Counted from the first letter of the stretch, positions 24,313 through 33,399 are shown. The stretch: 37,535 nucleotides of DNA from Oscillospiraceae bacterium (GCA_017398105.1 JAFQHF010000159.1:1-37535), one strand, 5' to 3'. Notes: generated by a model from the letters alone, not told the origin. Numbers and translations are program-made.

Positions 24313-25080
24313 GTGAATCCTATTATGATCGACTCCGAAAAGTGTATCGGCTGTGGGCTGTGTGTAAATGACTGTCCAAACGCACATCTTTACCTTGAAA
24401 ACAAAAAAGCGCAAGCAGCTGAAAGCGGCTGTATTGAATGCGGACATTGCTTTGCCGTCTGTCCCATGAATGCAGTCAAAATCGCAGGCTATGATTGCGC
24501 GGAGGAGCCTGTTACGCCGATGACTGCGTTTGACAGCGACAAGCTTTTGTCTGCGTTGAAAAGCAGAAGATCCATCCGCCATTTCACGTCCCAGAGTGTG
24601 GAAAAAGAAAAGCTGGAAAAGATCCTGGAAGCGGGGCGCTACTGTCCCACGGGTGGCAACTCACAGAATGTTGCCTTCACCATCCTGGGCAGCAAGCAGG
24701 ATGAGGCAGAGGAGATTTGCGTAAGCCTGTTCCGCAAGGGAAAGAAGCTGGGCTCTCCTTATGTGGATCTTTTGAAGCGGATCACGATTCCGGATGACTT
24801 CTTTTTCAAGGGTGCTCCGCTGGTAATTGTGGTATCCAGTAATAGTGACATCAATGCCGGACTTGTCAGCTCCTACATGGAGCTTATGGCTTACAATCTG
24901 GGGCTGGGTGTGCTTTACAGCGGATTCTTTGTGATCTGTACGAAGCTGAGTGGAAAACTGAAAAAGATGCTGCAGCTTCCCAAAGGTCATAAAGTTATTT
25001 CCTGTCTGGTCATGGGCTATCCGGACGTAAAATATCAACGGATCCCGCCAAGAAAGGAAATACAGGCGAAGGTATTGTAA
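24313..25080 (+). CDS. Ferredoxin-nitroreductase fusion (flavin reductase)
   Basis: This 255-residue protein has two [4Fe-4S] ferredoxin motifs, CIGCGLCVNDC (11-21) and CIECGHCFAVC (40-50), followed by a nitroreductase-family FMN domain (about 78-255: SRRSIRHFTSQSVEKEKL, then ILEAGRYCPTGGNSQN). Such fusions take electrons from ferredoxin and reduce activated double bonds or nitro groups in anaerobes. GTG at 24313 is chosen because GGAGG lies eight bases upstream; it follows the hydrolase gene by 23 bp. It is the last gene of the TetR operon and ends at a terminator. Reduction of the released aglycone is a plausible but unproven job. Confidence 0.9.
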   Translation: MNPIMIDSEKCIGCGLCVNDCPNAHLYLENKKAQAAESGCIECGHCFAVCPMNAVKIAGYDCAEEPVTPMTAFDSDKLLSALKSRRSIRHFTSQSVEKEKLEKILEAGRYCPTGGNSQNVAFTILGSKQDEAEEICVSLFRKGKKLGSPYVDLLKRITIPDDFFFKGAPLVIVVSSNSDINAGLVSSYMELMAYNLGLGVLYSGFFVICTKLSGKLKKMLQLPKGHKVISCLVMGYPDVKYQRIPPRKEIQAKVL

Positions 25081-25111
25081 GCGCTGGATGATGAATGATA
25101 AGATAATACTG

Positions 25112-25188
25112 ACGGAATAAAAAGAAAACGCTGCGATTCCCTCCCAAAACAGAGGAAATCGCAGCGTCTTTATCTTTTGTTATTCCGT
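25112..25188. terminator. Bidirectional terminator with extended stem
   Basis: The core stem ACGCTGCGATT / AATCGCAGCGT (25128-25138, 25157-25167) is followed by T-rich DNA in both directions. Outer arms ACGGAATAA / TTATTCCGT (25112-25120, 25180-25188) extend the fold. It separates the rightward nitroreductase gene from the leftward small peptide gene. Confidence 0.75.
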
Positions 25189-25191
25189 TAA

Positions 25192-25269
25192 TCAGGCACG
25201 GAAAGTGTTAGCAAGATCCACGCAGGTTTCAGCGATGGACTTGCCGACAGCCTTCAGAAGCTTGTTCAT
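25192..25269 (-). CDS. Short amphipathic peptide gene (25 codons)
   Basis: The ORF starts ATG with AAGGAG nine bases upstream, encodes 25 residues (MNKLLKAVGKSIAETCVDLA, then NTFRA) and stops four bases before a terminator. Residues 3-20 would form an amphipathic helix, with Lys and Glu on one face and Leu, Val and Ile on the other, plus a single Cys16. The strong ribosome site and adjacent terminator argue for real translation. No family is recognised; candidates are a small regulatory protein, a signalling peptide or a toxin. A TTGACA lies upstream (near 25318) but without a properly spaced -10 box. Confidence 0.45.
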   Translation of the reverse strand: MNKLLKAVGKSIAETCVDLANTFRA

Positions 25270-25505
25270 GCAGTACATCTCCTTTTCAAAAAATCTGGCG
25301 TGTTTTATATTAGCCTGTCAACCGACCTTGCTGCCGGATCAAACTCCGCGGTGGAGAGATACATCGTCATGCGGTCGATGGGAGTATTTTACAGGGCGAT
25401 TGTGAACTTTATATAATTTAAAAATGGATAATTTGTGAATTTTGCCCTTCCTTCTGACTGTAATATGGGAAAAGTAACTCAATTCAATAATTCTGCCACA
25501 AAGGA
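25270..25505. other. Intergenic stretch without recognisable genes
   Basis: These 236 bp hold the leader of the short peptide and A+T-rich DNA near 25395-25440. I see no coding potential, RNA gene or repeat. With the neighbouring relic it forms a gene-poor gap between accessory and core DNA. Confidence 0.4.
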
Positions 25506-25548
25506 AAAAGGGGTTGTAGCAAAACGAAAGTCTGCTACAACCCCTTTT
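25506..25548 (-). terminator. Perfect 16-bp hairpin, likely relic terminator
   Basis: AAAAGGGGTTGTAGCA (25506-25521) pairs with TGCTACAACCCCTTTT (25533-25548) around an 11-base loop. In the leftward direction it would end a transcript from the promoter at 25812-25840. Confidence 0.65.
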
Positions 25549-25700
25549 GAATTACAGTCGTGATGAACCCATTTCCGTGTATGCCACATCCCAAAACCTC
25601 CGCACCAATTCCGCACCAATCTGCCATGAAACTGCATGGAGATGCATGAATTTACATATCGAAAAAGTTTTGAAATATTAGTATTATGGATGAACATGGA
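25549..25700 (-). pseudogene. Possible decayed 3' end of a tyrosine integrase gene
   Basis: A minus-strand frame reads ...WQIGAELVRRFWDVAYTEMG... from a tandem ATTGGTGCGG/AATTGGTGCGG segment (about 25600-25622) and stops just before a hairpin. GAATTGGTGCG also occurs next to the excisionase gene at the left edge of the window. From memory, tracts like this occur at integrase 3' ends in related genomes. There is no catalytic motif, so this is only a candidate relic. Confidence 0.25.
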
Positions 25701-25811
25701 GGTATATTGATCTATGAAAAGTTCAGATATCTTACGATACCTAATTTCATATATTTCTAAACTCCTTTGTGGATTTTATTTCAAATTGGGGCGTGCAAAT
25801 TACAGCAATAT

Positions 25812-25858
25812 ATTTTAGCACAATTAGCCGGAAATTTCAATATGATTTGATGTTTTTG
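25812..25858 (-). repeat. Near-copy of the left-edge sequence, carrying a promoter
   Basis: Bases 25831-25858 match 32-59 at 25 of 28 positions. In both copies the minus strand carries a TTGAAA -35 box and a -10 box 17 bp further on (here TAAAAT, 25812-25817). Downstream lies only a 12-codon ORF with an AAAGGAG site and the relic. Confidence 0.5.
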
Positions 25859-25868
25859 CCCGGAGAAA

Positions 25869-25900
25869 ATGCCGCTGTGAAGGGGATTTCACAGCGGCAT
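25869..25900 (-). terminator. Terminator of the serine dehydratase gene
   Basis: A perfect 13-bp stem (ATGCCGCTGTGAA / TTCACAGCGGCAT) with a 6-base loop is followed leftward by TTTTCTCC, seven bases after the gene. Confidence 0.85.
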
Positions 25901-25907
25901 GGAAAAT

Positions 25908-27131
25908 TCAGCTGCGCTTGGCACGCTTGCGGTTGTAGAGCTTGGCCAGGCCGCCTTCACTGGTTTCCCGGAAACGGTGATCCAGATTCACACCGGTTTC
26001 CTTCATGGCGCGGCAGACCATGTCGTAGCTGATGTTTCGGGAGCCGGTGAGGAAATAGCTTAAGTTGCAGGCGTTCATGGCGCGGACCGCGGCAACGGCG
26101 TTGCGCTCGATGCAGGGGATCTGCACCAGACCGCAGATGGGATCGCAGGTCAGTCCCAGGTGATGCTCCATGGCAACCTCGGCGGCGTATTCCACCTGGT
26201 CCAGATCCTGCTGGTACAGCTCCGCCAGGGCGGCGGCAGCCATGGAGCAGGCGGTGCCGATCTCTGCCTGACAGCCGCATTCGGCGCCGGAGATGGAGGC
26301 GTTGGTCTTGGTCAGATTGCCGATGATGCCGGCGGTGGCAAGACCGCGGATGATCTGCTCATCGGTAAAGCCCTTGGTGACCTGGGCGTATTTCAGCACG
26401 GCGGGGAGCACACCGCAGGCACCGCAGGTGGGGGCGGTGACCACAGTGCCGTTGTCCGCATTCTGTTCGGCTACGGCATAGGCATAGGCGGCGATGCGCT
26501 GGAATTCAATGAGGGCGGGCTCGTCCACCTTGGGGTCCTTTTCGTAGAGGTACTTGGCCTTGCGGTGGACATTCAGACCGCCGGGGAGAACGCCCTCCCT
26601 GGAAAGACCCTCATCGATGGCATTTTTCATGGTCTGCCAGACCTCCATCAGGAAATCCCAAATCTCCGGGCCTTCGTTCAGTTCCACATATTCGGACAGG
26701 GTATCGATATAGCGCCATTTGCAGAAATCGGCGATTTCCGCGAAGGAATGCTCGATGTAGACCTCCTCGGCATTGGCAGCGGGGCGCTCGCCGGGGACCC
26801 GGATGTCGCCGCCGCCGATGGACTCCACCCGAAGGTGACCGATCTCAATGTCGCCGGTGAAGGCGGAGAAGTCCATGGTGTTGGGATGCATGCCCTCCCA
26901 GCTTTCCTGAGAGAAGACGATTTTTGTGCGGTGCTCGCCGAGGGTGTCCAGCAGCACCCGGTCGGTGCCGTGGCCGATGCCGGTTTTGCTTAAGGAGCCG
27001 TAGAGGGTGACCCGGAAGGATTCCGCATCGGGGCAGCGCTTCAGAAACAGCAAAGCAGCCCGTTCCGGGCCCATGGTATGCGACGATGAGGGACCTTTGC
27101 CGATTTTGTAGATCTCGCGGATGGATTTCAT
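25908..27131 (-). CDS. sdaA: L-serine dehydratase, iron-sulfur dependent, single chain
   Basis: This 407-residue enzyme deaminates L-serine to pyruvate and ammonia with an oxygen-sensitive [4Fe-4S] cluster. The start MKSIREIYKIGKGPSSSHTM is the family signature. Beta-part residues 1-150 are fused to the alpha part (from about 170). Cluster cysteines are expected in CGACGVLPAV, GCQAEIGTACSMAAA and TCDPICGLVQIPCIERN. Many Firmicutes encode the two parts as sdaAB and sdaAA; here they are one chain, as in E. coli SdaA. CGGAGG lies seven bases before the ATG. It stands alone with its own terminator. Confidence 0.93.
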   Translation of the reverse strand: MKSIREIYKIGKGPSSSHTMGPERAALLFLKRCPDAESFRVTLYGSLSKTGIGHGTDRVLLDTLGEHRTKIVFSQESWEGMHPNTMDFSAFTGDIEIGHLRVESIGGGDIRVPGERPAANAEEVYIEHSFAEIADFCKWRYIDTLSEYVELNEGPEIWDFLMEVWQTMKNAIDEGLSREGVLPGGLNVHRKAKYLYEKDPKVDEPALIEFQRIAAYAYAVAEQNADNGTVVTAPTCGACGVLPAVLKYAQVTKGFTDEQIIRGLATAGIIGNLTKTNASISGAECGCQAEIGTACSMAAAALAELYQQDLDQVEYAAEVAMEHHLGLTCDPICGLVQIPCIERNAVAAVRAMNACNLSYFLTGSRNISYDMVCRAMKETGVNLDHRFRETSEGGLAKLYNRKRAKRS

Positions 27132-27282
27132 GGAAAAACCTCCGTTTATAATTTATTTCTGAGAAAAGTATACCAAAGAATGGGCAGGATTACAATGGGG
27201 ATTCAAAAAATATCCGGGCAGAAGACAGACACGCCCCAGCAGCAGATACGGAAATGAGAATGGGAAATTTCAGGATTGATGC

Positions 27283-27311
27283 TTGCTACCCCTTGACAGA
27301 TGTGCTACAAT
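27283..27311 (+). promoter_or_regulatory. Promoter of proS
   Basis: TTGCTA (27283-27288) and TACAAT (27306-27311) have a 17-bp spacer, with an upstream TGC extension of the -10 box. A TTGACA within the spacer is too close to the -10 box to pair with it. Confidence 0.55.
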
Positions 27312-27352
27312 ATAAAATACGAAATTTGGAAAACTGAGAGGATGAGATACCT

Positions 27353-28789
27353 ATGGCAAAAGAGAAAAAGGTCGAGCAGATCACCGATATGGAGGTAGAC
27401 TTTGCCCAGTGGTTTACCGATGTGTGCAAGAAGGCACAGCTGATCGACTATTCTTCCATCAAGGGCGTTTTCATTTACCGTCCCTATGGCTACGCAATCT
27501 GGGAAAATATTCAGAATATCATGGACAAGGAATTCAAGAAGCAGGGCGTTGAGAACGTCTACATGCCTCTGCTGATTCCCGAATCCCTGCTGCAGAAGGA
27601 GAAGGATCATGTTGAGGGCTTCGCTCCCGAGTGCGCCTGGGTCACCCTGGGCGGCGGCGAGCGTCTGGAGGAGAAGTACGCCATCCGTCCTACCTCCGAG
27701 ACCCTGTTCTGTGAGCATTTCGCCAATGTGCTGCAGTCCCACCGGGATCTGCCCATGAAGTATAACCAGTGGTGCAGCGTGCTGCGCTGGGAGAAGACCT
27801 CCCGTCCCTTCCTGCGCCACCGGGAGTTCCTGTGGCAGGAGGGCCATACCATCCACGCCACCGCAGAGGAGGCCAAGTCCTTCACCGAGACCATGCTGAA
27901 TGTCTACGCCGACTTCTGCGAGAACGTGCTGGCGATGCCTGTGACCCGCGGCCAGAAGACCGATAAGGAGAAGTTCAACGGCGCTGAGGCTACCTACACC
28001 ATCGAGTGCATGATGCACGACCGGAAGGCTCTGCAGGCCGGCACCTCCCACTACTTCGGCGACGGCTTCTGCAAGGCTTTCGAGATCGAGTTTACCGATA
28101 AGAACAACAAGAAGACCAATCCCCACCAGACCTCCTGGGGCGTTTCCACCCGTCTGATCGGCGGCATCATCATGACCCACGGCGACAACAACGGTCTGGT
28201 GCTGCCTCCCAAGGTGGCTCCCGTTCAGGTGGTGGTTCTGCCCATCGCACAGCACAAGGCCGGCGTTCTGGATGGCGCCAATGCCATTAAGGATCGCCTG
28301 ATCGAGGCGGGCTTCCGCGTTAAGATCGATGATTCCGACAACTCTATGGGCTGGAAGTGCGCCGAGTACGAGATGAAGGGCGTGCCCCTGCGTGTTGAGT
28401 GCGGCCCCCGTGATCTGGAGAACGGCCAGTGCGTGCTGGTGCGCCGCAATGACCGGGAGAAGGTGGTTGTGAAGCTGGAAGATCTGGAGAAGGCTGTTGC
28501 CGAGCAGCTGCAGGCTGTCCACGACGGCATGTACGCACGGGCAAAGAAGAACCTGGAAGAGCACATCTACGAGGCACACTCCCTGGAAGAGGCCAAGCAG
28601 CTGCAGGAGGAGAATGGCGGCTTCGTCAAGACCATGTGGTGCGGCGATCTGGAGTGCGAGCTGGCAATGAAGGAAAAGGCCGGAATGTCTTCCCGCTGCA
28701 TTCCCTTTGCACAGGAGAAGCTGGGCGATACCTGCGCCTGCTGCGGCAAGCCCGCCCACAAGATGATCTACTGGGGCGTGGCCTACTAA
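27353..28789 (+). CDS. proS: Prolyl-tRNA synthetase, short archaeal/eukaryal type
   Basis: This 478-residue class II synthetase charges tRNA-Pro. The length and the motifs fit the ProS type without the editing insertion: motif 1 around residues 50-70 ([20 protein letters not shown]), [27 protein letters not shown], and motif 2 [16 protein letters not shown]. The C-terminal zinc-associated domain is represented by [20 protein letters not shown] and [10 protein letters not shown], ending in WGVAY with the conserved C-terminal tyrosine. Codon use is strongly biased to GGC/CTG-type codons, as in a highly expressed core gene. A weak GAGG precedes the ATG. Confidence 0.96.
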   Translation: MAKEKKVEQITDMEVDFAQWFTDVCKKAQLIDYSSIKGVFIYRPYGYAIWENIQNIMDKEFKKQGVENVYMPLLIPESLLQKEKDHVEGFAPECAWVTLGGGERLEEKYAIRPTSETLFCEHFANVLQSHRDLPMKYNQWCSVLRWEKTSRPFLRHREFLWQEGHTIHATAEEAKSFTETMLNVYADFCENVLAMPVTRGQKTDKEKFNGAEATYTIECMMHDRKALQAGTSHYFGDGFCKAFEIEFTDKNNKKTNPHQTSWGVSTRLIGGIIMTHGDNNGLVLPPKVAPVQVVVLPIAQHKAGVLDGANAIKDRLIEAGFRVKIDDSDNSMGWKCAEYEMKGVPLRVECGPRDLENGQCVLVRRNDREKVVVKLEDLEKAVAEQLQAVHDGMYARAKKNLEEHIYEAHSLEEAKQLQEENGGFVKTMWCGDLECELAMKEKAGMSSRCIPFAQEKLGDTCACCGKPAHKMIYWGVAY

Positions 28790-28790
28790 G

Positions 28791-28822
28791 TTGACAGTTT
28801 ACAGTTGACAATTGACAGTTAA
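28791..28822. repeat. Short degenerate TTGACAGTT tandem repeat
   Basis: About three imperfect copies of TTGACAGTT/TTACAGTTGACAA directly follow the proS stop. They resemble the simple repeats common between genes in gut Clostridia and carry no obvious function. Confidence 0.6.
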
Positions 28823-28848
28823 CAGGTCTGCGGTAACGCAGGCCTGTT
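28821..28848 (+). terminator. Terminator of proS
   Basis: AACAGGTCTGCG and CGCAGGCCTGTT pair with one G-T pair around a 4-base loop, followed by CTTGT. Confidence 0.6.
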
Positions 28849-28876
28849 CTTGTAAGTGAGAGGTTTACATAATTGT

Positions 28877-29377
28877 ATGAAACGAATCATTATCATCGGC
28901 TGTCCCGGCAGCGGTAAGACCCGGCTGGCCCGGATGCTGCAGGAGAAGCTGGATCTGCCTTTGGTGCATCTTGACCGGCTGTGGTGGACGAAGGGCTGGG
29001 AAAATGTTTCCATGGAGGAATTCGATGAAAGGCTTTCCCGGGCGCTGGCGCTGGACAGCTGGATCATCGACGGCAACTACAGCCGCACCATGGAGGCCCG
29101 GCTGCAGAAGTGCGACACGATTATATATCTGGACTACAGCCGCTGGGTCTGCCTGTGGGGCATGTGTCAGCGGGTTCTGAGCAACTACGGAAATGTCCGC
29201 CCGGATATGCCGGAGGGCTGTCCGGAGCGGTTTGACTGGGAGTTTGTCAAATATATCTGGAACTTTAACAGTCAGAACCGGGTGAGAAATTACACCTGGA
29301 TCGCCAAGACGAAGCACGCCAACGCCATCGTCCTGAAAAATCGGAAGGAAGCGGCGGCGTTTCTGGAGCAGCTGTAA
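28877..29377 (+). CDS. P-loop kinase (FlaR/adenylate-kinase-like)
   Basis: This 166-residue protein opens MKRIIIIGCPGSGKTRLARML with the Walker A motif GCPGSGKT (8-15), followed by LPLVHLDRLWWTKGW and WIIDGNYSRTMEARL. That is the pattern of the FlaR / AAA_17-18 adenylate-kinase-related group often called DNA topology modulation protein. Such proteins phosphorylate a small molecule or nucleotide; the substrate is not known. The ATG at 28877 is favoured over an upstream GTG that lacks a ribosome site. It is a lone gene with its own terminator. Confidence 0.85.
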   Translation: MKRIIIIGCPGSGKTRLARMLQEKLDLPLVHLDRLWWTKGWENVSMEEFDERLSRALALDSWIIDGNYSRTMEARLQKCDTIIYLDYSRWVCLWGMCQRVLSNYGNVRPDMPEGCPERFDWEFVKYIWNFNSQNRVRNYTWIAKTKHANAIVLKNRKEAAAFLEQL

Positions 29378-29384
29378 ATAAGAG

Positions 29385-29418
29385 AATCCGACCTGTGGTT
29401 ACGATCACAGGTCGGATT
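29385..29418 (+). terminator. Terminator of the P-loop kinase gene
   Basis: AATCCGACCTGTG (29385-29397) pairs with CACAGGTCGGATT (29406-29418), followed by a T-run. Confidence 0.9.
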
Positions 29419-29441
29419 TTTGCGATATGTATCGTTCCGGG

Positions 29442-29492
29442 AAAGGCTCCCTTGTGTAAAGGGAGCTGTCAGCGAAGCTGACTGAGGGATTG
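29442..29492. repeat. Left REP-like terminal repeat of the DUF559 cassette
   Basis: It contains two hairpins: CTCCCTT-GTGT-AAAGGGAG and GTCAGC-GAA-GCTGAC, ending GAGGGATTG. It is the inverted copy of 29840-29894. The two copies differ in stem bases but keep pairing. The cassette's ORF stops inside it. Confidence 0.8.
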
Positions 29493-29837
29493 CTTTACTG
29501 CAGTATCGATATACTCACAGACTCCCCGGAAATTACTGTTGACTTCATTGTTGGGAATGCGAATGACCGTTAGTCCATATCCTTCCAGAAATGCGGTGCG
29601 TTCTGAATCCTTCTTTCTGTTGCTGTCCTCATAGTGCTGAGATCCGTCTAATTCAATTACGAGTTTGGCTTCCGCGCTATAAAAATCAGCAATGTATTTC
29701 CCTAATACTTTTTGCCGCGAAAATCGTACAGGATAGGATCGCAGAAAATCATACCAAAGATGTCGCTCTTCCTTTGTCATTTCTTTTCGCAGCTGCTTTG
29801 CCAATGGCACTAACTGCTTATTGTGTTTCGACTGCAT
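29469..29837 (-). CDS. DUF559 (Vsr-like, PD-(D/E)XK) endonuclease-domain protein
   Basis: This 122-residue protein has the DUF559 pattern: LRKEMTKEERHLWYDFLRSY, FSRQKVLGKYIADFYS, KLVIELDGSQHYED and GYGLTVIRIPNNEV. Candidate catalytic residues are Asp51, Glu62 and Asp64. The fold is related to Vsr mismatch endonucleases; these proteins are presumed DNA-cleaving but their roles are poorly known. The start is the ATG at 29837, whose GGAGGG ribosome site lies inside the flanking repeat. A longer in-frame start would translate the repeat. The stop codon is inside the other repeat. The gene is therefore bracketed by the inverted repeats as a 453-bp cassette, reminiscent of REP-RAYT units but with a different nuclease. 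Confidence 0.88.
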   Translation of the reverse strand: MQSKHNKQLVPLAKQLRKEMTKEERHLWYDFLRSYPVRFSRQKVLGKYIADFYSAEAKLVIELDGSQHYEDSNRKKDSERTAFLEGYGLTVIRIPNNEVNSNFRGVCEYIDTAVKQSLSQLR

Positions 29838-29839
29838 AA

Positions 29840-29894
29840 CAATCCCTCCGTCACGGCTTCGCCGTGCCACCTCCCTTTACACAAGGGAGGCTTT
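29840..29894. repeat. Right REP-like terminal repeat of the DUF559 cassette
   Basis: Hairpins CACGGC-TTC-GCCGTG and CTCCCTT-TACAC-AAGGGAG lie between CAATCCCTCC and AAAG-type ends. It is inverted relative to 29442-29492. Compared with the left copy the second stem changes from GTCAGC/GCTGAC to CACGGC/GCCGTG, so both sides of the stem changed together. It supplies the ribosome site of the DUF559 gene. Confidence 0.8.
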
Positions 29895-29979
29895 GGCGCG
29901 CTGTAAAACCGCACATTGTACAATACACGGATCTTTGTGCAAAAGTGTGCTCTATGTCTGAATACCCAGTTGGAAGGAA

Positions 29980-30492
29980 TTAAACTAAGTCAATCCAGTA
30001 TCTTTGCTCTACAACACCATCAGTTTCAATCTCGTTTTCCAAAATACCGCCGTTATTTTGAATGCTTTTTGCAGAACCGACATTGTCTTTATCACAAACC
30101 ATTAAGACGCTTTTGATTCCCAGTTTTCTGCACTCGTCCAATGCCAAAGCGATCATTGCTGTTGCAATGCCTTTTCTGCGCTCGGAAGGACGAACTCCGT
30201 CACCGATATGTCCGCCGTGCAGAAGTAAGGCTTCGTTTAAGTAATGCCTGATATTTACTGCTCCAACAATCATATTCCGATCTTCATCCAAACAGAAAAA
30301 GGTTGAATCGGGTACCAGTCTCTCGCTTGCGGTCTTTACTTCCAGATTGGCGCAATAATACTCAAAATCATGATAGTCAATGCGGCGGATGGAATAAGGG
30401 ATAATTTCTTCGCCGGTTGCGTTCCATTCATCCAGCATATCCTTGATTTGGTCGCGATATTGGCTCGTTGCTTTCACTAACCTAAGCTTCAT
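29980..30492 (-). CDS. GNAT-family N-acetyltransferase
   Basis: This 170-residue GNAT protein has the acetyl-CoA motif RPSERRKGIATAMIALALDECRK in parts (RKGIAT is the R/QxxGxA-type loop, about residue 115) and the late VCDKDNVGSAKSIQNNGGILE segment typical of the YqaB/RimL-like branch. The amino acceptor is unknown. GAAAGG precedes the ATG by about eight bases. It is A+T-richer than the core genes nearby, suggesting a later arrival together with the neighbouring DUF559 cassette. Confidence 0.9.
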   Translation of the reverse strand: MKLRLVKATSQYRDQIKDMLDEWNATGEEIIPYSIRRIDYHDFEYYCANLEVKTASERLVPDSTFFCLDEDRNMIVGAVNIRHYLNEALLLHGGHIGDGVRPSERRKGIATAMIALALDECRKLGIKSVLMVCDKDNVGSAKSIQNNGGILENEIETDGVVEQRYWIDLV

Positions 30493-30568
30493 ACGAAATA
30501 CCTTTCAAAAATCCTGGTGATCAGTCTGTTTACTTTCATACAATAAGAATTGCAGGGATTACAAGAAC

Positions 30569-30596
30569 GGGGACAGCAGTTTCATCTGCTGTCCCC
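30569..30596 (-). terminator. Hairpin after gdhA
   Basis: GGGGACAGCAG and CTGCTGTCCCC form an 11-bp stem with a 6-base loop, 30 bp past the gene's stop. The T-run is weak. Confidence 0.65.
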
Positions 30597-30625
30597 ATAA
30601 CGGTCTCGTGAATGATGCTCTTCGT

Positions 30626-31975
<1,350 letters not shown>

Positions 31976-32000
31976 CTAGAAAGAAAAATAGGATGCACGC

Positions 32001-32029
32001 ATTGTAGCAGAAGTGAACTGAAATTACAA
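32001..32029 (-). promoter_or_regulatory. Promoter of gdhA
   Basis: On the minus strand TTGTAA (32024-32029) and TACAAT (32001-32006) have a 17-bp spacer, and TGC precedes the -10 box. Confidence 0.7.
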
Positions 32030-32152
32030 GAGGGTTTTGCAGTTTTTTTGCCCACCAATTGCAGGATTATGGAAAAAACGCCGATTTCAACAACCGGCGT
32101 TTAAAATATGAAACTTTGTTTGTGCATAATTGCAGGTTTGTAAAAAGGCAAA

Positions 32153-32231
32153 TGCAGGGCGGCTTGCCCTCAGGCTGCCGTTACTGCAGGGAAGGATCGG
32201 TTATGGCGGGCTGAGGACAGCCCGCCCTGCA
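32153..32231. repeat. 79-bp hairpin repeat, copy A
   Basis: Begins TGCAGGGCGG and ends CCGCCCTGCA. It has an outer inverted repeat and two inner hairpins (GGCGGCTTG/CAGGCTGCC; CGGGCTG/CAGCCCG). It matches copy C at 63 of 79 positions. Confidence 0.8.
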
Positions 32232-32243
32232 GAAAGCGTGTTG

Positions 32244-33371
32244 CTATCTGGCCCGGGGGAGGATCTCGTCCCGGATCACGGTGTACAACAGATCCAATTC
32301 TTCCTGCTGTGTCTGCCGGCAGAGGGAGATGCGGAAGGTGCCGTCAATGCGCTCCGGGGCCACCTTCATGGCTTCCAGCACATGGCTCCGGTGACCCTTG
32401 GCGCAGGCGGAGCCTGCACTGACGCAGATGCCGTGATCCTGCAGGATGTTGATGGAATTCTGGGTGGGAACGCCGGGGATGGCAATAGAGAGTATATGGG
32501 GGGCTTCATGGGCGCCGTTTATATGGACACCATCCAGGCCGGAGAGCTTTTCCGCAAGGGAGTCGATCATGGCCTTTTCTTTTCTGGCATCTTCCTTATA
32601 GGTGGCAGCCACTGCGGCGCAGGCAGCGGCGAAGCCGAAAATGGCAGGGGTGCCTTCTGTGCCGCTGCGGTAGCCGCCCTCCTGACCGCCGCCCAGCATA
32701 ATGGCCGGGAAGGACTTCAGCCGGGGGGAGATGTACAGCGCGCCTGCACCCTTGGGGCCGTGCACCTTGTGGGAGGACACACTGATCAGATCAGCGCCCA
32801 GCTGCTTCGCGGTGAAGGGAACCTTTAAAAAGCCCTGTACCGCATCGGTATGGAAAATGGCATCCGGGCAGAGCTTGTGAGTCAGCTTTGCCATGGCGGA
32901 AATGGGCATGACGGAGCCTACCTCATTGTTGACCATCATGATGGAAACCAGAATGGTATCCTTGCGAAGGGCTTCCTTCAAAGCGGCCGGCGTAACGGTG
33001 CCGGTTTCATCGGGCTGCAGGTAGGTGACTTCATAGCCTCTGCTTTCCAGATCCTTCATGCAGTTCAGGATGGCATGGTGCTCCATGGCGGTGGTGATGA
33101 TGTGCTTTCCCCGCTTGCCCATCCGTTTCAGAGCACCGAAGATGGCCCAGTTGTCGGCCTCGGTGCCGCCGGAGGTAAAGAACACCCGGTCAGGCTCCGC
33201 GCCCATGGCGGCGGCAACCTGATGCCTGGCCGTCCGCAGCAGCCGGGCGGTATCAATTCCGAAATCATACAGGGCAGAGGGATTGCCCCAGTTTTCGGTC
33301 AATGCCTTGGTCATAGCCTCCACAGCCTCAGAACAGGGCTTTGTGGTGGCGGAATTGTCGAGATAGATCAT
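32244..33371 (-). CDS. Cysteine desulfurase (NifS/IscS family)
   Basis: This 375-residue PLP enzyme takes sulfur from cysteine for Fe-S clusters and tRNA thiolation. Visible are MIYLDNSATTKP, TSGGTEADNWAI, the PLP lysine Lys202 in SSHKVHGPKG, RSGTEG, and the persulfide cysteine Cys323 in SAGSACAKG. It belongs to the NifS/IscS group with a short C-terminus. No scaffold (iscU) is adjacent. The next gene in the same direction is mnmE, 200 bp away across a repeat. A tRNA-modification link is therefore possible, but the repeat between them argues against a tight operon. GAGG precedes the ATG. Confidence 0.94.
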   Translation of the reverse strand: MIYLDNSATTKPCSEAVEAMTKALTENWGNPSALYDFGIDTARLLRTARHQVAAAMGAEPDRVFFTSGGTEADNWAIFGALKRMGKRGKHIITTAMEHHAILNCMKDLESRGYEVTYLQPDETGTVTPAALKEALRKDTILVSIMMVNNEVGSVMPISAMAKLTHKLCPDAIFHTDAVQGFLKVPFTAKQLGADLISVSSHKVHGPKGAGALYISPRLKSFPAIMLGGGQEGGYRSGTEGTPAIFGFAAACAAVAATYKEDARKEKAMIDSLAEKLSGLDGVHINGAHEAPHILSIAIPGVPTQNSINILQDHGICVSAGSACAKGHRSHVLEAMKVAPERIDGTFRISLCRQTQQEELDLLYTVIRDEILPRAR

Positions 33372-33399
33372 AAGTTTCCTCAGTCTTTCAAAGATAGAA

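Noticed and set aside
25479..25697. 72-codon minus-strand ORF read as an intact gene
   Set aside because: It runs straight through a perfect 16-bp terminator and lacks a ribosome site; it is treated as part of a possible relic.
27305..28759. 484-codon minus-strand frame opposite proS
   Set aside because: Leu/Gly/His-rich translation with no start signal; proS is unambiguous on the other strand.
28791..28822. TTGACAGTT repeats read as -35 promoter boxes
   Set aside because: No -10 box at the right distance and a terminator follows immediately; better explained as simple repeats.
29442..29894. Repeats considered as a CRISPR array
   Set aside because: There are only two copies, inverted and flanking a gene, with no spacers and no cas genes.
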